Origin: Gammaproteobacteria bacterium
GTDB taxonomy: Bacteria; Pseudomonadota; Gammaproteobacteria; Arenicellales; Poriferihabitantaceae
NCBI GenBank assembly: GCA_030590945.1
Contig: JAUVBY010000012.1
Location: forward strand, 1-34,991
DNA length: 34,991 nucleotides
Reading direction: 5' to 3'
The translations under genes were made by a program, and so were the position numbers. Shown here piece by piece: positions 27,224 through 34,991 of this stretch. Under the pieces are notes generated by a model. It did not search any database, was not told the DNA's origin, and was given only the letters and a program-made list of their open reading frames with translations. Position 1 is the stretch's first letter. Each line of letters begins with the position of its first letter.

Positions 27224-30022
27224 ATGAAAGGAATATCCTTGGCCACGCACAGAACCGACGCGAAAAAAAGAAATCGACCCAACATAGATCATTATCACAG
27301 CCCAACTCAGGTCCGATTTGATAGTTGGCATAAATTAGTCGAATATTCCCAACGAATAAATTCGAAAAAGCCCGGTGCAAAAAAGACTGACAAATCGAGC
27401 AGCCAGCCCAGCTTGCGCAGCAAGGTAAAAGACTTATTGCTCACCCTGGAAACCATCGAGGAATACACTGCATTTCCGTCTATATCTGACATGGAGACGC
27501 TTTGGCGGTATTTTGATGATAAAAATTATTCCAGCTTTACCCGCAGCGTAGAACAAATCGTTCGTGCCCTGTGCAATGACAGTTACCGGCGACGCAATAT
27601 CAACCTTGACAAAGTTGACAAGACGCATTCTGATGATCAGAGTATTCAACGCAGTGATCAATCCTCATCCGACTCGAACTATGAAAAGCCATATTTCGAG
27701 GTTTTATTCGTCGATAAGAATGCCCGCGCAGAAACTCCGGTCATCAAAAAAGGTCTGGCTAAACTAAGCCGGGATGAAGATGAATTCGTTTACGATATTC
27801 TCGCCGTACCGAGCTTCGAAGACGCACTGATTGCGGTACTGCTCAACTACAACATTCAGGCTGTTGTGATACGTTACGATTTTCCGTTGCGTTCGAAAAA
27901 CCATCTAAAAATAATCCAGCGCTATTTGCACGCCATTACCGATATCGATTACGATGATTTACCTGTGTCCGGTCACGGCCCACTACTCGGTGCATTTATC
28001 GCCAGCTTACGCCCTGAGCTGGATATATATATGGTCACTGATTCTTCCGTGCAATCGATAGATGCGGGGTCTGGCGGGATATTTAACCGGGTATTTTACC
28101 GGCAGGAAGACTACCTTGAGCTGCACCTGAATATTTTGCGTGGCGTAGGCGAGCGTTACGAAACTCCTTTTTTCAATGCACTGAAAAAATACAGCCGCAA
28201 ACCTACGGGCGTGTTCCACGCCATGCCTGTCTCACGTGGAAAATCCGTCACCCAGTCGCACTGGATTCGGGATATGGTCAAGTTTTACGGAATAAATATA
28301 TTCCTCGCGGAAACATCAGCTACCTCAGGCGGGCTCGATTCGCTGTTGCAACCTCACGGGCCGATAAAAAAGGCCCAGCAGCTCGCAGCTCGCGCGTTTG
28401 GCGCCCGACGCACTTTTTTTGTCACGAATGGCACATCAACCGCAAACAAAATTGTCGTCCAGGCGCTGGTTAAACCCCGGGACATCGTCCTGATTGACCG
28501 GGATTGCCATAAATCTCACCACTATGGAATGATGCTTGGCGGCGCACTGCCTTCTTATCTTGACTCATATCCTTTACACGAATACTCAATGTACGGTGCC
28601 GTACCGCTCGGAGAGATAAAGCAGCGCCTTCTCGCTTACCGTGATGCAGGCAAACTAGACCAGGTAAAAATGTTGCTGCTGACCAACTGCACCTTCGACG
28701 GCATCGTGTATAACGTTGAAAAAGTCATGGAAGAATGCCTGGCCATCAAACCTGATCTGGTATTTTTATGGGACGAAGCATGGTTTGCGTTTGCCGCGTT
28801 CACGCCGACCTTCCGGCAACGAACCGCCATGGCGACCGCCAAGAAACTGGTTAAAAAATATCGTAGCGCCGCGTATCGCGAACAGTATGAACAGCGACAA
28901 CAGGCTAAGCCGGGCGAACCCGATGTGCTACCCGACCCGGATAAAGTCCGTGTCAGGGTTTACGCTACCCAATCTACGCATAAATCGCTGACCTCGCTTC
29001 GCCAGGGTTCCATGATTCATATTTATGATCAGGATTTTAATCAGAAGGTTGCTGAACCATTTAATGAAGCCTTTATGACTCATACATCAACATCGCCCAA
29101 TTACCAGATTCTGGCCTCACTTGATCTTGGTCGTCGCCAGGCTGAGCTCGAAGGGTATGAGATGGTACAAAAACAGATTGAACTTGCCATGTCCATACGC
29201 GAGCAGGTTTCAGGCAATCCGAGGCTGACTCGCTACTTTAAGTTTCTTGTCGCACGTGAACTGGTTCCAGAGACGTATAGACCGTCTAAAATCGAGGCAT
29301 ACATTGACGCAGAAACCGGATGGGCAAACGACAATATGGAGGAGGCCTGGGCGCAGGATGATTTCGTCGTAGATCCGACCCGTCTGACCCTATATATTGG
29401 CGCGACCGGTATCGACGGAGATACCTTTAAAAACGAATACCTGATGGATAAATACGGCATACAGGTAAACAAAACGTCGCGCAATACCGTGTTATTTATG
29501 ACCAACATTGGCACGACACGCAGCTCGGTTTCGTTCCTGATGGACGTATTAACAAAAATAGCGGACAACCTCGAATTGGAACAGGCAGAATTTGGCCGTT
29601 ACGAACGCAAGCTGTTTGAAAAGAAAGTTCATTCCTTGACCATGGATCTTCCTCCTCTGCCTGATTTTTCACGATTTCACGATTCATTTCGATCGCGTAA
29701 AGCAAGCGACACCCCGGAAGGCGATATACGCAAAGCTTTTTTCCTGGCGTACGATGAAGCCAACTGTGAGTACGTGGACATCGAGACACCCGGACTTGAA
29801 AAAGACATCGAAAATGGCCACGAACTGGTCGCCGCCAGCTTCCTGATTCCTTACCCGCCGGGGTTTCCAATTCTGGTGCCAGGCCAGGTCATCAGCACCG
29901 CCATCATTTCATTTATGAAAAAGCTGGATGTAAAAGAAATCCATGGTTACCAGCCGGAGCTGGGGATTCATGTGTTTACCGAAGAGGCCCTGCAACAGGT
30001 CGCTGCTGGCATACCGGCATAG
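27224..30022 (+). CDS. Orn/Lys/Arg decarboxylase-family PLP enzyme
   Basis: This 932-residue fold-type-I decarboxylase is longer than the common 710-760. The N-terminal 150 residues are low-similarity and basic. A receiver-like wing domain (about 160-310, YFEVLFVDKNARAE...) precedes the catalytic domain, which starts near FHAMPVSRGKSVTQSHW. Catalytic features are FVTNGTSTANK (phosphate grip), DRDCHKSHHYG (PLP-stacking His), FLWDEAWFAF (Asp to the PLP nitrogen) and STHKSLT with Schiff-base Lys587. It should decarboxylate a basic amino acid to a diamine or agmatine; the substrate is unassigned. ATG 27224 has no Shine-Dalgarno, while TTG 27239 has AAAGGA about 6 nt upstream and may be the true start. 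It is first in a three-gene cluster, with its stop overlapping the next start. Confidence 0.9.
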   Translation: MKGISLATHRTDAKKRNRPNIDHYHSPTQVRFDSWHKLVEYSQRINSKKPGAKKTDKSSSQPSLRSKVKDLLLTLETIEEYTAFPSISDMETLWRYFDDKNYSSFTRSVEQIVRALCNDSYRRRNINLDKVDKTHSDDQSIQRSDQSSSDSNYEKPYFEVLFVDKNARAETPVIKKGLAKLSRDEDEFVYDILAVPSFEDALIAVLLNYNIQAVVIRYDFPLRSKNHLKIIQRYLHAITDIDYDDLPVSGHGPLLGAFIASLRPELDIYMVTDSSVQSIDAGSGGIFNRVFYRQEDYLELHLNILRGVGERYETPFFNALKKYSRKPTGVFHAMPVSRGKSVTQSHWIRDMVKFYGINIFLAETSATSGGLDSLLQPHGPIKKAQQLAARAFGARRTFFVTNGTSTANKIVVQALVKPRDIVLIDRDCHKSHHYGMMLGGALPSYLDSYPLHEYSMYGAVPLGEIKQRLLAYRDAGKLDQVKMLLLTNCTFDGIVYNVEKVMEECLAIKPDLVFLWDEAWFAFAAFTPTFRQRTAMATAKKLVKKYRSAAYREQYEQRQQAKPGEPDVLPDPDKVRVRVYATQSTHKSLTSLRQGSMIHIYDQDFNQKVAEPFNEAFMTHTSTSPNYQILASLDLGRRQAELEGYEMVQKQIELAMSIREQVSGNPRLTRYFKFLVARELVPETYRPSKIEAYIDAETGWANDNMEEAWAQDDFVVDPTRLTLYIGATGIDGDTFKNEYLMDKYGIQVNKTSRNTVLFMTNIGTTRSSVSFLMDVLTKIADNLELEQAEFGRYERKLFEKKVHSLTMDLPPLPDFSRFHDSFRSRKASDTPEGDIRKAFFLAYDEANCEYVDIETPGLEKDIENGHELVAASFLIPYPPGFPILVPGQVISTAIISFMKKLDVKEIHGYQPELGIHVFTEEALQQVAAGIPA

Positions 30023-31692
30023 TGAACCATGACTTGGGGCCGTCGCCCGACGAATTAAGAAACCAGCTAAACCGTGTTTCCCGGATCACGCGTTCAGCTA
30101 TGCTGGACATCTATGCAAATATAAAACGCGCGGTATTGCGCAGCATCAATAGCCTAAAACTTGAAGGTGGCACAGCCAATGCTGATAAACAACATGAAAA
30201 TAACTACCCCACAGATACGAGGAGCCCAAGCATGAAAAAACTGAACAATATTTCTGATGTAAGGCGATATTTTCACCGCAATGAAACCCCGATTTATTTT
30301 ATCAGCGCGACCAATTTTAATTTACTCGGCATCTCTGAATGGGTGAAGGATTTTCGATATATAAACTATATCGATTGCTTTGATGGTCGACACCCAAGTG
30401 TACGAATCCCGGCTGAACAGCCCCATCGTGAGTTTGAAGGTATTGAAGACATTAATAATTACCTGCTGCAACACAAAGAGGTAGTCGATTACATCGAATA
30501 TCGTGGAACGAAAGGCAAAGCGGTTTTTTTGATGTTTGACGAGAAAACCGAACAACTGTGCGCCGATTTGGGGCTGGATGTCTGGTTTCCTTCGGCTGAG
30601 CTACGCCAAAAACTGGATAACAAAATTGAGACTGTTCGCATCGGTGATCGGGCCGGTGTACCCAGTGTTCCTAATATACTCGCCCGGGTTCAAAGCTATG
30701 AAGAACTTTGTGAGGTTTCCAGGGCACTGGGCAATGATCTCGTCCTTCAATCGGCATTTGGTGATTCGGGCAAAACAACTTACTTCATTTCGAATGAAGA
30801 AGAATGGGATGAGCATAGCGCAGAAATTATTGACGAACCTGAAATGAAGATAATGAAGCGGGTTAACTGTCGTGGATCTGCCATCGAGGCTTGCACTACC
30901 AAATGCGGCACAATTGTCGGGCCGCTGATGACCGAGCTAGTCGGGTTTAAAGAGCTTACGCCCTATAAAGGCGGGTGGTGTGGTAACGAGATTTTCGCTG
31001 ATGCATTTAGCCCTGAAATTCGCGAGAAGGCCCGCCGCTATACCCGGGATTTTGGCGAGGCCTTGCGGGAAGAAGGGTATCGCGGCTACTTTGAACTTGA
31101 TTTTTTAATCGATCTTGATAACGGTGAACTTTACCTGGGCGAGCTTAATCCCAGAGTAACCGGTGCGAGCTCCATGACGAACCATGCAGCCTTCGCGCAC
31201 GCTGATGCACCATTGTTTTTGTTCCATCTGCTTGAATTCTCGGATGTTGAGTTTGATATCGACATCGCCGCACTCAATAAACGCTGGGCAGACCCCGACA
31301 ATGTAGACGACTGGAGCCAACTGGTTATCAAACATGTGGACGACAGCGTGGACTACATCACCGATGCACCCGAATCAGGCATCTGGCGATTACAGGATGA
31401 TAATTCGGTTACCTTTACCCGGTTCGATTATCACCGCCGCGCTGTCGAAGACGATAACCATGCGTTTTATATGCGCATTAGCGGGTCCGGCGACTACCGC
31501 TACAAAGGCGCGGATTTAGGTATACTCATCACTCGCGGCCGCTTAATGACCGAAAATTTTGAACTCACTGAGCGCGCTAAAGCATGGACTGCGGGAATTA
31601 TCGGGCACTACAAAGCCATATCACTTGACGAAGCGGAAAATGCCACCCCACCCCCCGTTTCGTTGACCGACGGCGCGTTTAAAATATTGTAG
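30022..31692 (+). CDS. ATP-grasp ligase, biotin-carboxylase-like fold
   Basis: This 556-residue ATP-grasp protein couples a carboxylate to an amine or other nucleophile through an acyl phosphate. Visible features are the ATP-lid region LVLQSAFGDSGKTTYF, the Mg2+ ligands in YFELDF (E358) and GELNPRVTGASS (E374, N376), and an N-terminal pre-ATP-grasp domain. There is no biotin attachment motif and no neighbouring carboxyltransferase, so I read it as a ligase and not as biotin carboxylase. The GTG start overlaps the decarboxylase stop (TAGTG). A second start, ATG 30232, has GAGGAG 7 nt upstream and would give 486 residues, so both forms are possible. The intervening 70 codons look coding. It is followed by the C45 gene after 4 nt. 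Confidence 0.85.
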   Translation: MNHDLGPSPDELRNQLNRVSRITRSAMLDIYANIKRAVLRSINSLKLEGGTANADKQHENNYPTDTRSPSMKKLNNISDVRRYFHRNETPIYFISATNFNLLGISEWVKDFRYINYIDCFDGRHPSVRIPAEQPHREFEGIEDINNYLLQHKEVVDYIEYRGTKGKAVFLMFDEKTEQLCADLGLDVWFPSAELRQKLDNKIETVRIGDRAGVPSVPNILARVQSYEELCEVSRALGNDLVLQSAFGDSGKTTYFISNEEEWDEHSAEIIDEPEMKIMKRVNCRGSAIEACTTKCGTIVGPLMTELVGFKELTPYKGGWCGNEIFADAFSPEIREKARRYTRDFGEALREEGYRGYFELDFLIDLDNGELYLGELNPRVTGASSMTNHAAFAHADAPLFLFHLLEFSDVEFDIDIAALNKRWADPDNVDDWSQLVIKHVDDSVDYITDAPESGIWRLQDDNSVTFTRFDYHRRAVEDDNHAFYMRISGSGDYRYKGADLGILITRGRLMTENFELTERAKAWTAGIIGHYKAISLDEAENATPPPVSLTDGAFKIL

Positions 31693-31696
31693 AATC

Positions 31697-32734
31697 TTGA
31701 ACACAAAAACACACCGGCGCATCACCAGCAAGCTGTTTGAATCGATCGAAGAGCATAACCCCGGTCCAAAATGGGCAGCGATGTTCGAACATTTCTGGCC
31801 GGAATATCATAAATGGTTTTTGAGCGAAGGCGATGCTGCCCGACCATCGTATGGTGAATGCCTTAAGCAGTTCCGTCGGCACATGCCTGAACTGGAGCCG
31901 ACTTACCGAAAATTGTGTGAATTAGCCGGTGGTGGAGATGCGGCCGCCCGGTTTTTGTCGATGTATTCTCCGCCGGCCTATTTGTCTGGCTGTACCCAGG
32001 CTGTGTGGACGGGCAGCGAGCCGGTCTTAATCCGTAATTACGACTACAACCTGAGCAGCTTTGAAGGCGTGGTATTAAATTCAAGCTGGCACGGGCAACG
32101 TGTTATAGCGATGAGCGATGGCTTGTGGGGCGTCCTGGACGGCATGAATGAATCGGGCCTGGCGATATCCCTGGCTTTTGGTGGGCGGGTTAATGTAGGT
32201 AAGGGATTTGGTATACCTATCATATTGCGTTACATACTGGAATTTTGCCGGGACACCCCGGCCGCGATTGCGGTATTAAAACGCATTCCAACCCACATGT
32301 CTTATAACATTACCGTTGTCGATGCCAAACAGCGCTTCGCCACGGTATACGTTACGCCAGACAAATCACCTGTGGTCAGGCAAATACCCGTCGCCACAAA
32401 TCATCAGGGGAAAATAGAATGGGCGCGCCATGCCTGGGCAACCGCTACCCTGGAACGCGAAAATGCGGTGCAGGCGATCATGAGCAACGCCGACGAAACC
32501 GCTGATGGCCTACTGGCCGGGTTTCTTCGCCCGCCCGTTTATAACACCGCTTATCAGCGGGGCTTTGGCACCCTGTACACCGCCGTGTACAAGCCCCGGC
32601 AGGCGACCATTGACTATATATGGCCGAATCAAAACTGGCATTTCAGCATGACGCATTTCGAAGAGCAGCGCCGTGAAATCGCGTTCGTCAATCTGAGCAA
32701 CGATGTTTTCCAGCCTGTTTTGCCCTTGAACTAA
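31697..32734 (+). CDS. C45-family Ntn acyltransferase/peptidase (AAT/IAT-like)
   Basis: This 345-residue protein resembles the acyl-CoA:6-aminopenicillanate acyltransferase / NAAA-like C45 family. These are made as a precursor that self-cleaves before a Cys, which becomes the N-terminal nucleophile. Here SGC-T-Q gives Cys99, followed by RNYDY (113-117), the usual Arg/Asn-Tyr-Asp-Tyr block, and by DGLWGVLDGMNESGLAISLAFG with its conserved Asn-Glu. Family reactions are amide hydrolysis or amide exchange on small acyl-amines. Translation starts at TTG 31697, four nt after the ATP-grasp stop; the next in-frame ATG is about 30 codons in. There is no signal peptide, so it is cytoplasmic with its two partners. 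Confidence 0.85.
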   Translation: MNTKTHRRITSKLFESIEEHNPGPKWAAMFEHFWPEYHKWFLSEGDAARPSYGECLKQFRRHMPELEPTYRKLCELAGGGDAAARFLSMYSPPAYLSGCTQAVWTGSEPVLIRNYDYNLSSFEGVVLNSSWHGQRVIAMSDGLWGVLDGMNESGLAISLAFGGRVNVGKGFGIPIILRYILEFCRDTPAAIAVLKRIPTHMSYNITVVDAKQRFATVYVTPDKSPVVRQIPVATNHQGKIEWARHAWATATLERENAVQAIMSNADETADGLLAGFLRPPVYNTAYQRGFGTLYTAVYKPRQATIDYIWPNQNWHFSMTHFEEQRREIAFVNLSNDVFQPVLPLN

Positions 32735-32831
32735 TAAAGAGAACAATTGCAAGCATTGCGCTAAGGCAATATGCCGCAAAAAACGCGACGATAGGAATAA
32801 TACTCGCTGTGATCTTTATTAGGTGGTGAAA

Positions 32832-33251
32832 TTAAGGCTTATTAAACACGGGAGGAACGGTTTCGGGATGCGCAACGGCCTCTAGCTTCTCGCCCGGCGC
32901 GTTTCGCTCACTATCACGCTCACTTTCTGCTGTCCCAAGCGGCTCAAGATCGTTGCGTGTCCACCAGCACCAAAAGCCCTGGTCGCATAACCATTCGCTC
33001 AATTTGTCCAGACTATTCCATTCCCGTCCGGCACCACGCGCGTTGAACAACCTGCATAATTGGCCGTCTACATACACCGCTACCGCCCAGGCGTAAGGGT
33101 GCTTGCCCTGATCGCCGTAACCCCCTCCCTGGTGCACACGCTCAGTACGATATATCAGGGCGGACTCGCCCAAACGCCCGGCCTGACGAATAGGGGCGAG
33201 ATCAGCTTGCGTAACGGCCCCGACAATGCCGAGAGAAACATCTTGGTCCAT
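32832..33251 (-). CDS. Uncharacterised 140-residue cytoplasmic protein
   Basis: I use the ATG at 33251 (MDQDVSLGIVGAV), because the longer starts fall inside the palindrome between the two divergent genes. No known family is recognised. The central part has a well-formed globular character with distinctive runs (ALIYRTERVHQGGGYGDQG, AWAVAVYVDGQLCRLFNARG, GFWCWWTRNDLEPL) rich in aromatic residues. The last 35 residues are charged and Pro-rich, probably disordered. There is no signal peptide or membrane segment. It is divergent from the VOC-family gene and shares its control region. It is convergent with the C45 gene. Confidence 0.7.
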   Translation of the reverse strand: MDQDVSLGIVGAVTQADLAPIRQAGRLGESALIYRTERVHQGGGYGDQGKHPYAWAVAVYVDGQLCRLFNARGAGREWNSLDKLSEWLCDQGFWCWWTRNDLEPLGTAESERDSERNAPGEKLEAVAHPETVPPVFNKP

Positions 33252-33255
33252 AGTG

Positions 33256-33284
33256 TTGACAATTGAAATGAATACAGCTACATT
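33256..33284 (+). promoter_or_regulatory. Sigma70-type promoter for the VOC-family gene
   Basis: TTGACA (33256-33261) and TACATT (33279-33284) are separated by 17 nt. The -35 is consensus and the -10 matches at four of six positions. The -10 lies inside the palindrome at 33270-33308. Transcription would begin about 60 nt before the VOC start codon. Confidence 0.6.
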
Positions 33285-33308
33285 ATGATTCATGATGTAG
33301 CTGTATTC
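33270..33308. promoter_or_regulatory. 39-bp near-perfect palindrome, candidate shared operator
   Basis: GAATACAGCTACAT and ATGTAGCTGTATTC are perfect 14-bp inverted arms. Inside them ATGA-T-TCAT continues the symmetry with only one mismatched pair, so 19-bp arms centre on a single T at 33289. The element sits between two divergent genes and overlaps the -10 regions of both candidate promoters. It is more symmetric than a random sequence of this length would be and fits a dimeric regulator site, or a hairpin in either leader. No cognate regulator gene is adjacent. Confidence 0.75.
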
Positions 33309-33310
33309 AA
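33282..33310 (-). promoter_or_regulatory. Sigma70-type promoter for the 32832-33251 gene
   Basis: On the minus strand TTGAAT (33310-33305) and CATAAT (33287-33282) are separated by exactly 17 nt. Its -10 overlaps the -10 of the plus-strand promoter, so the two polymerases would face each other and exclude one another. Confidence 0.55.
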
Positions 33311-33349
33311 GCATTTTTCATTTATAAACACATACTGGAGATTCATGCC

Positions 33350-33901
33350 ATGGCAAAAAAAGTTAACCCCGTCCCTAGAGGCTATCGAACCGTTACCCCC
33401 TGCCTGATCGTCAGCGATGTAAATCACGCAGTCGATTTTTATACACAAGCATTAGGCGCCGAACTGCTGACACAGGCTAATGATCCAGGCGATAGTTTTG
33501 CCGTTCAGGCTAGCGTTAAAATTGGCAACTCCGTCATCATTCTGCAAGCTGAAAACCTCGCTTCGGGTCTGCTTTCACCACTTTCACAGGCGAATGGATC
33601 CAACCAGTTACATTTATATGTAGAAGACATTGACGCCTTGTGGGCTCGCGCACTAGCCGCTGGTGCAACCGTCATAAGCGAACCGGTCAACACCTATTGG
33701 GGCGATCGTAACGGGGTATTGCTCGATATGTTCGGGCATCGTTGGTCGCTGGCAAGCCGCGTTGAACATGTTTCTACAGAAGAAGCAAAGAAACGGCTGG
33801 CACAATTGCATGCACCGCTAGAGACGGTCGAGCTAGCTAATGCGAATGTTTCAATACTAGCCGACACCCTGGCTGAAAGCAGCGAAACTGTCGTACACTA
33901 A
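33350..33901 (+). CDS. VOC-superfamily protein, PhnB/glyoxalase-like
   Basis: This 183-residue protein has the PhnB-type opening VPRGYRTVTPCLIVSDVNHAVDFYTQALGAE. A paired beta-alpha-beta-beta-beta module follows (NGSNQLHLYVEDIDALWARALAAGATVISEPVNTYWGDRNGVLLDMFGHRWSLA). His and Glu/Asp positions at the strand ends of this fold usually bind a divalent metal. Members of this branch include glyoxalase-like and antibiotic-resistance proteins, and the substrate cannot be assigned. GGAG lies 9 nt before the ATG. About 35 C-terminal residues form an added helical tail. It is expressed from the divergent control region and is followed by a strong terminator. Confidence 0.88.
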   Translation: MAKKVNPVPRGYRTVTPCLIVSDVNHAVDFYTQALGAELLTQANDPGDSFAVQASVKIGNSVIILQAENLASGLLSPLSQANGSNQLHLYVEDIDALWARALAAGATVISEPVNTYWGDRNGVLLDMFGHRWSLASRVEHVSTEEAKKRLAQLHAPLETVELANANVSILADTLAESSETVVH

Positions 33902-33918
33902 GCGGGAATTACCATGCA

Positions 33919-33957
33919 CCGCACGGGCGCCCCATTGGTGCCGGTGCGGGCCGTTTT
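33919..33957 (+). terminator. Rho-independent terminator after the VOC-family gene
   Basis: CCGCAC-g-GGC-g-CC pairs with GG-t-GCC-g-GTGCGG around a CCATT loop, giving a long GC-rich stem, followed by GCCGTTTTAATTT. It starts 18 nt after the stop codon. Confidence 0.8.
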
Positions 33958-34047
33958 AATTTAGCCGCCGGATTTACTCTCAGCTAAGGAATGTCAGCAG
34001 GGTCGAGGTAATCCAGACAATCATCTTTCCATCCAGGACCGTACTAT

Positions 34048-34991
34048 ATGTATTGGGTACATCAAAATGCAAGCGACCAGCGCGCAGCACTACTGCGCGG
34101 CGAAATATCTTCACTCGAATTGCTCAATGCGAGTATCGCCCAACTCGAAGCCGTTGAACCCTACATAAACCCTGTTTCCCACAAACTATACACCCAGGCA
34201 CGTGAAGCGGCACTGGCCGCCGATAAGCAACTTGCGCGCGGTAACGGCGGGCCTTTATGTGGCCTGCCCATTTCCATAAAAGATTCGCAGTGGTTTGCAG
34301 GCGAATCTTGCACACACGGCTCTGCGAGCTTGAAAGATTTTGTGCCGGACCAGACTTCGCAAGCGATAGAACGATTGCAGGCTGCCGGTGCCGTCATTTT
34401 TGCCAAAACCACTTGCCCGGAATACTGCCTGAGCGGAACGAGCGAATCGGCCCTGTATGGGCGCACATCCAATCCCTGGGACACGTCGAAAACAGCCGGC
34501 GGCTCGTCTGGTGGTGCTGCGGCAATTGTCGCCGCAGGTATTGGAAGTATGTCACTAGGCGGCGATGGAGGTGGCTCCATTCGAATTCCTTCGGCCCTTT
34601 GTGGAATTACCGGCTTCAAACCAAGTTTTGGCGTCGTGCCGAGAAAACCCGGCTTTCCAACCTGGGAATCACTGGTTGCCTACGGCCCGATGACGCGTTC
34701 GGTCGCCGATGCAAAATTAATGTTCAATGTACTCGCCAACAATGCGACCGAACATCCCACGACAACCGATGCCGTACGCGACAAAAAATCATCGTTCATC
34801 GTCTCGGAAGACCTCGGTTTTGCCCCCGTGAACGATGACATTCGCGCGGTCTTTCGGCGCGCTATTCACCAAATAAGCAGCGCAGGTTATACGATCAAAC
34901 ACGCCAACCCGGGTATACAGTCCTCTGTCTCTACCTGGGCAATTACGGCAACGTCTGACATGTACCGAAACCGTGATCTAGCAAATAAATA
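34048..34991 (+). CDS. Amidase-signature family hydrolase, N-terminal part (cut by window edge)
   Basis: This gene is not in the ORF track because no stop occurs before the window end. I translated 314 codons from the ATG at 34048 (MYWVHQNASDQRAALLRGEIS). The amidase-signature catalytic triad is complete: Lys in GLPISIKDSQWF, cis-Ser in TAGGSSGGAAA and the Ser nucleophile in GGDGGGSIRIPSALCG. Family enzymes hydrolyse amides to acids and ammonia, or form the GatA subunit of the tRNA amidotransferase. With no gatC/gatB neighbour and with the divergent SLEL start region, a stand-alone amidase is more likely. It lies 146 nt after the VOC gene, beyond that gene's terminator, and so has its own promoter. 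Confidence 0.9.
   Translation, partial: MYWVHQNASDQRAALLRGEISSLELLNASIAQLEAVEPYINPVSHKLYTQAREAALAADKQLARGNGGPLCGLPISIKDSQWFAGESCTHGSASLKDFVPDQTSQAIERLQAAGAVIFAKTTCPEYCLSGTSESALYGRTSNPWDTSKTAGGSSGGAAAIVAAGIGSMSLGGDGGGSIRIPSALCGITGFKPSFGVVPRKPGFPTWESLVAYGPMTRSVADAKLMFNVLANNATEHPTTTDAVRDKKSSFIVSEDLGFAPVNDDIRAVFRRAIHQISSAGYTIKHANPGIQSSVSTWAITATSDMYRNRDLANK

Noticed and set aside
30022-31692. Reading the ATP-grasp protein as biotin carboxylase
   Set aside because: No biotin carrier, carboxyltransferase or biotin motif is present nearby; the neighbours point to an amine ligase.
32750-32800. Possible terminator between the C45 gene and the convergent unknown gene
   Set aside because: The stem is interrupted by bulges and no T-tract follows on the plus strand; the A-tract is on the wrong side for the minus strand.
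34257-34838. 193-codon plus-strand ORF near the right edge
   Set aside because: It is another frame of the amidase, whose Lys-Ser-Ser triad is complete; the shadow is Arg/Cys/Trp-rich and featureless.

Overview
This 35 kb window reads like chromosome from an uncultured, probably marine, heterotrophic Gammaproteobacterium. That placement is inferred from gene content, roughly 50% GC and codon style, because no rRNA or other phylogenetic marker is present. I see no tRNA, CRISPR array, phage or complete insertion sequence. Two real genes run off the window edges and are absent from the supplied ORF track: a phenylacetate-CoA-ligase-like gene on the left (minus strand) and an amidase on the right (plus strand).

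Left third (1-11255, all minus strand). The edge ligase fragment is followed by an AT-rich secreted beta-helix/TSP3-repeat protein gene. Next is a complete branched-chain-type ABC importer in transcription order substrate-binding protein, LivH, LivM, LivG, LivF. Upstream in the same orientation lie a kynurenine-formamidase-like alpha/beta hydrolase, a tiny CDGSH-type protein with a damaged cluster motif, an exported metallo-beta-lactamase-fold hydrolase and a phospholipase-D-family lipoprotein. The short gaps from the MBL gene to the hydrolase suggest co-transcription.

Middle (11665-27055): one-carbon and methylated-amine catabolism. A two-subunit NAD-dependent formate dehydrogenase is divergent from formate-THF ligase, which is followed by etfB-etfA and a DadA-like amino-acid dehydrogenase. 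After a TraB/GumN-family protein and a cytochrome P460 lipoprotein come a dimethylglycine/sarcosine-dehydrogenase-like FAD-GcvT fusion, a shortened MttB-family methyltransferase and a divergent LysR regulator. Together these fit N-methyl oxidation. The FAD enzyme would pass electrons to ETF and methylene units to THF. FTHFS run in reverse would release formate and ATP, and formate dehydrogenase would yield CO2 and NADH. Two repeat elements flank the etf genes.

Right third (27224-34991). A tight plus-strand cluster encodes a fold-type-I PLP amino-acid decarboxylase, an ATP-grasp ligase and a C45-family Ntn acyltransferase/hydrolase. This set looks like a polyamine- or amine-amide pathway that I cannot match to a characterised one, and it is the best candidate here for an undescribed system. 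It is followed by an unrecognised 140-residue protein and a VOC-family protein that diverge from a 39-bp near-perfect palindrome overlapping two face-to-face promoters, then the edge amidase.
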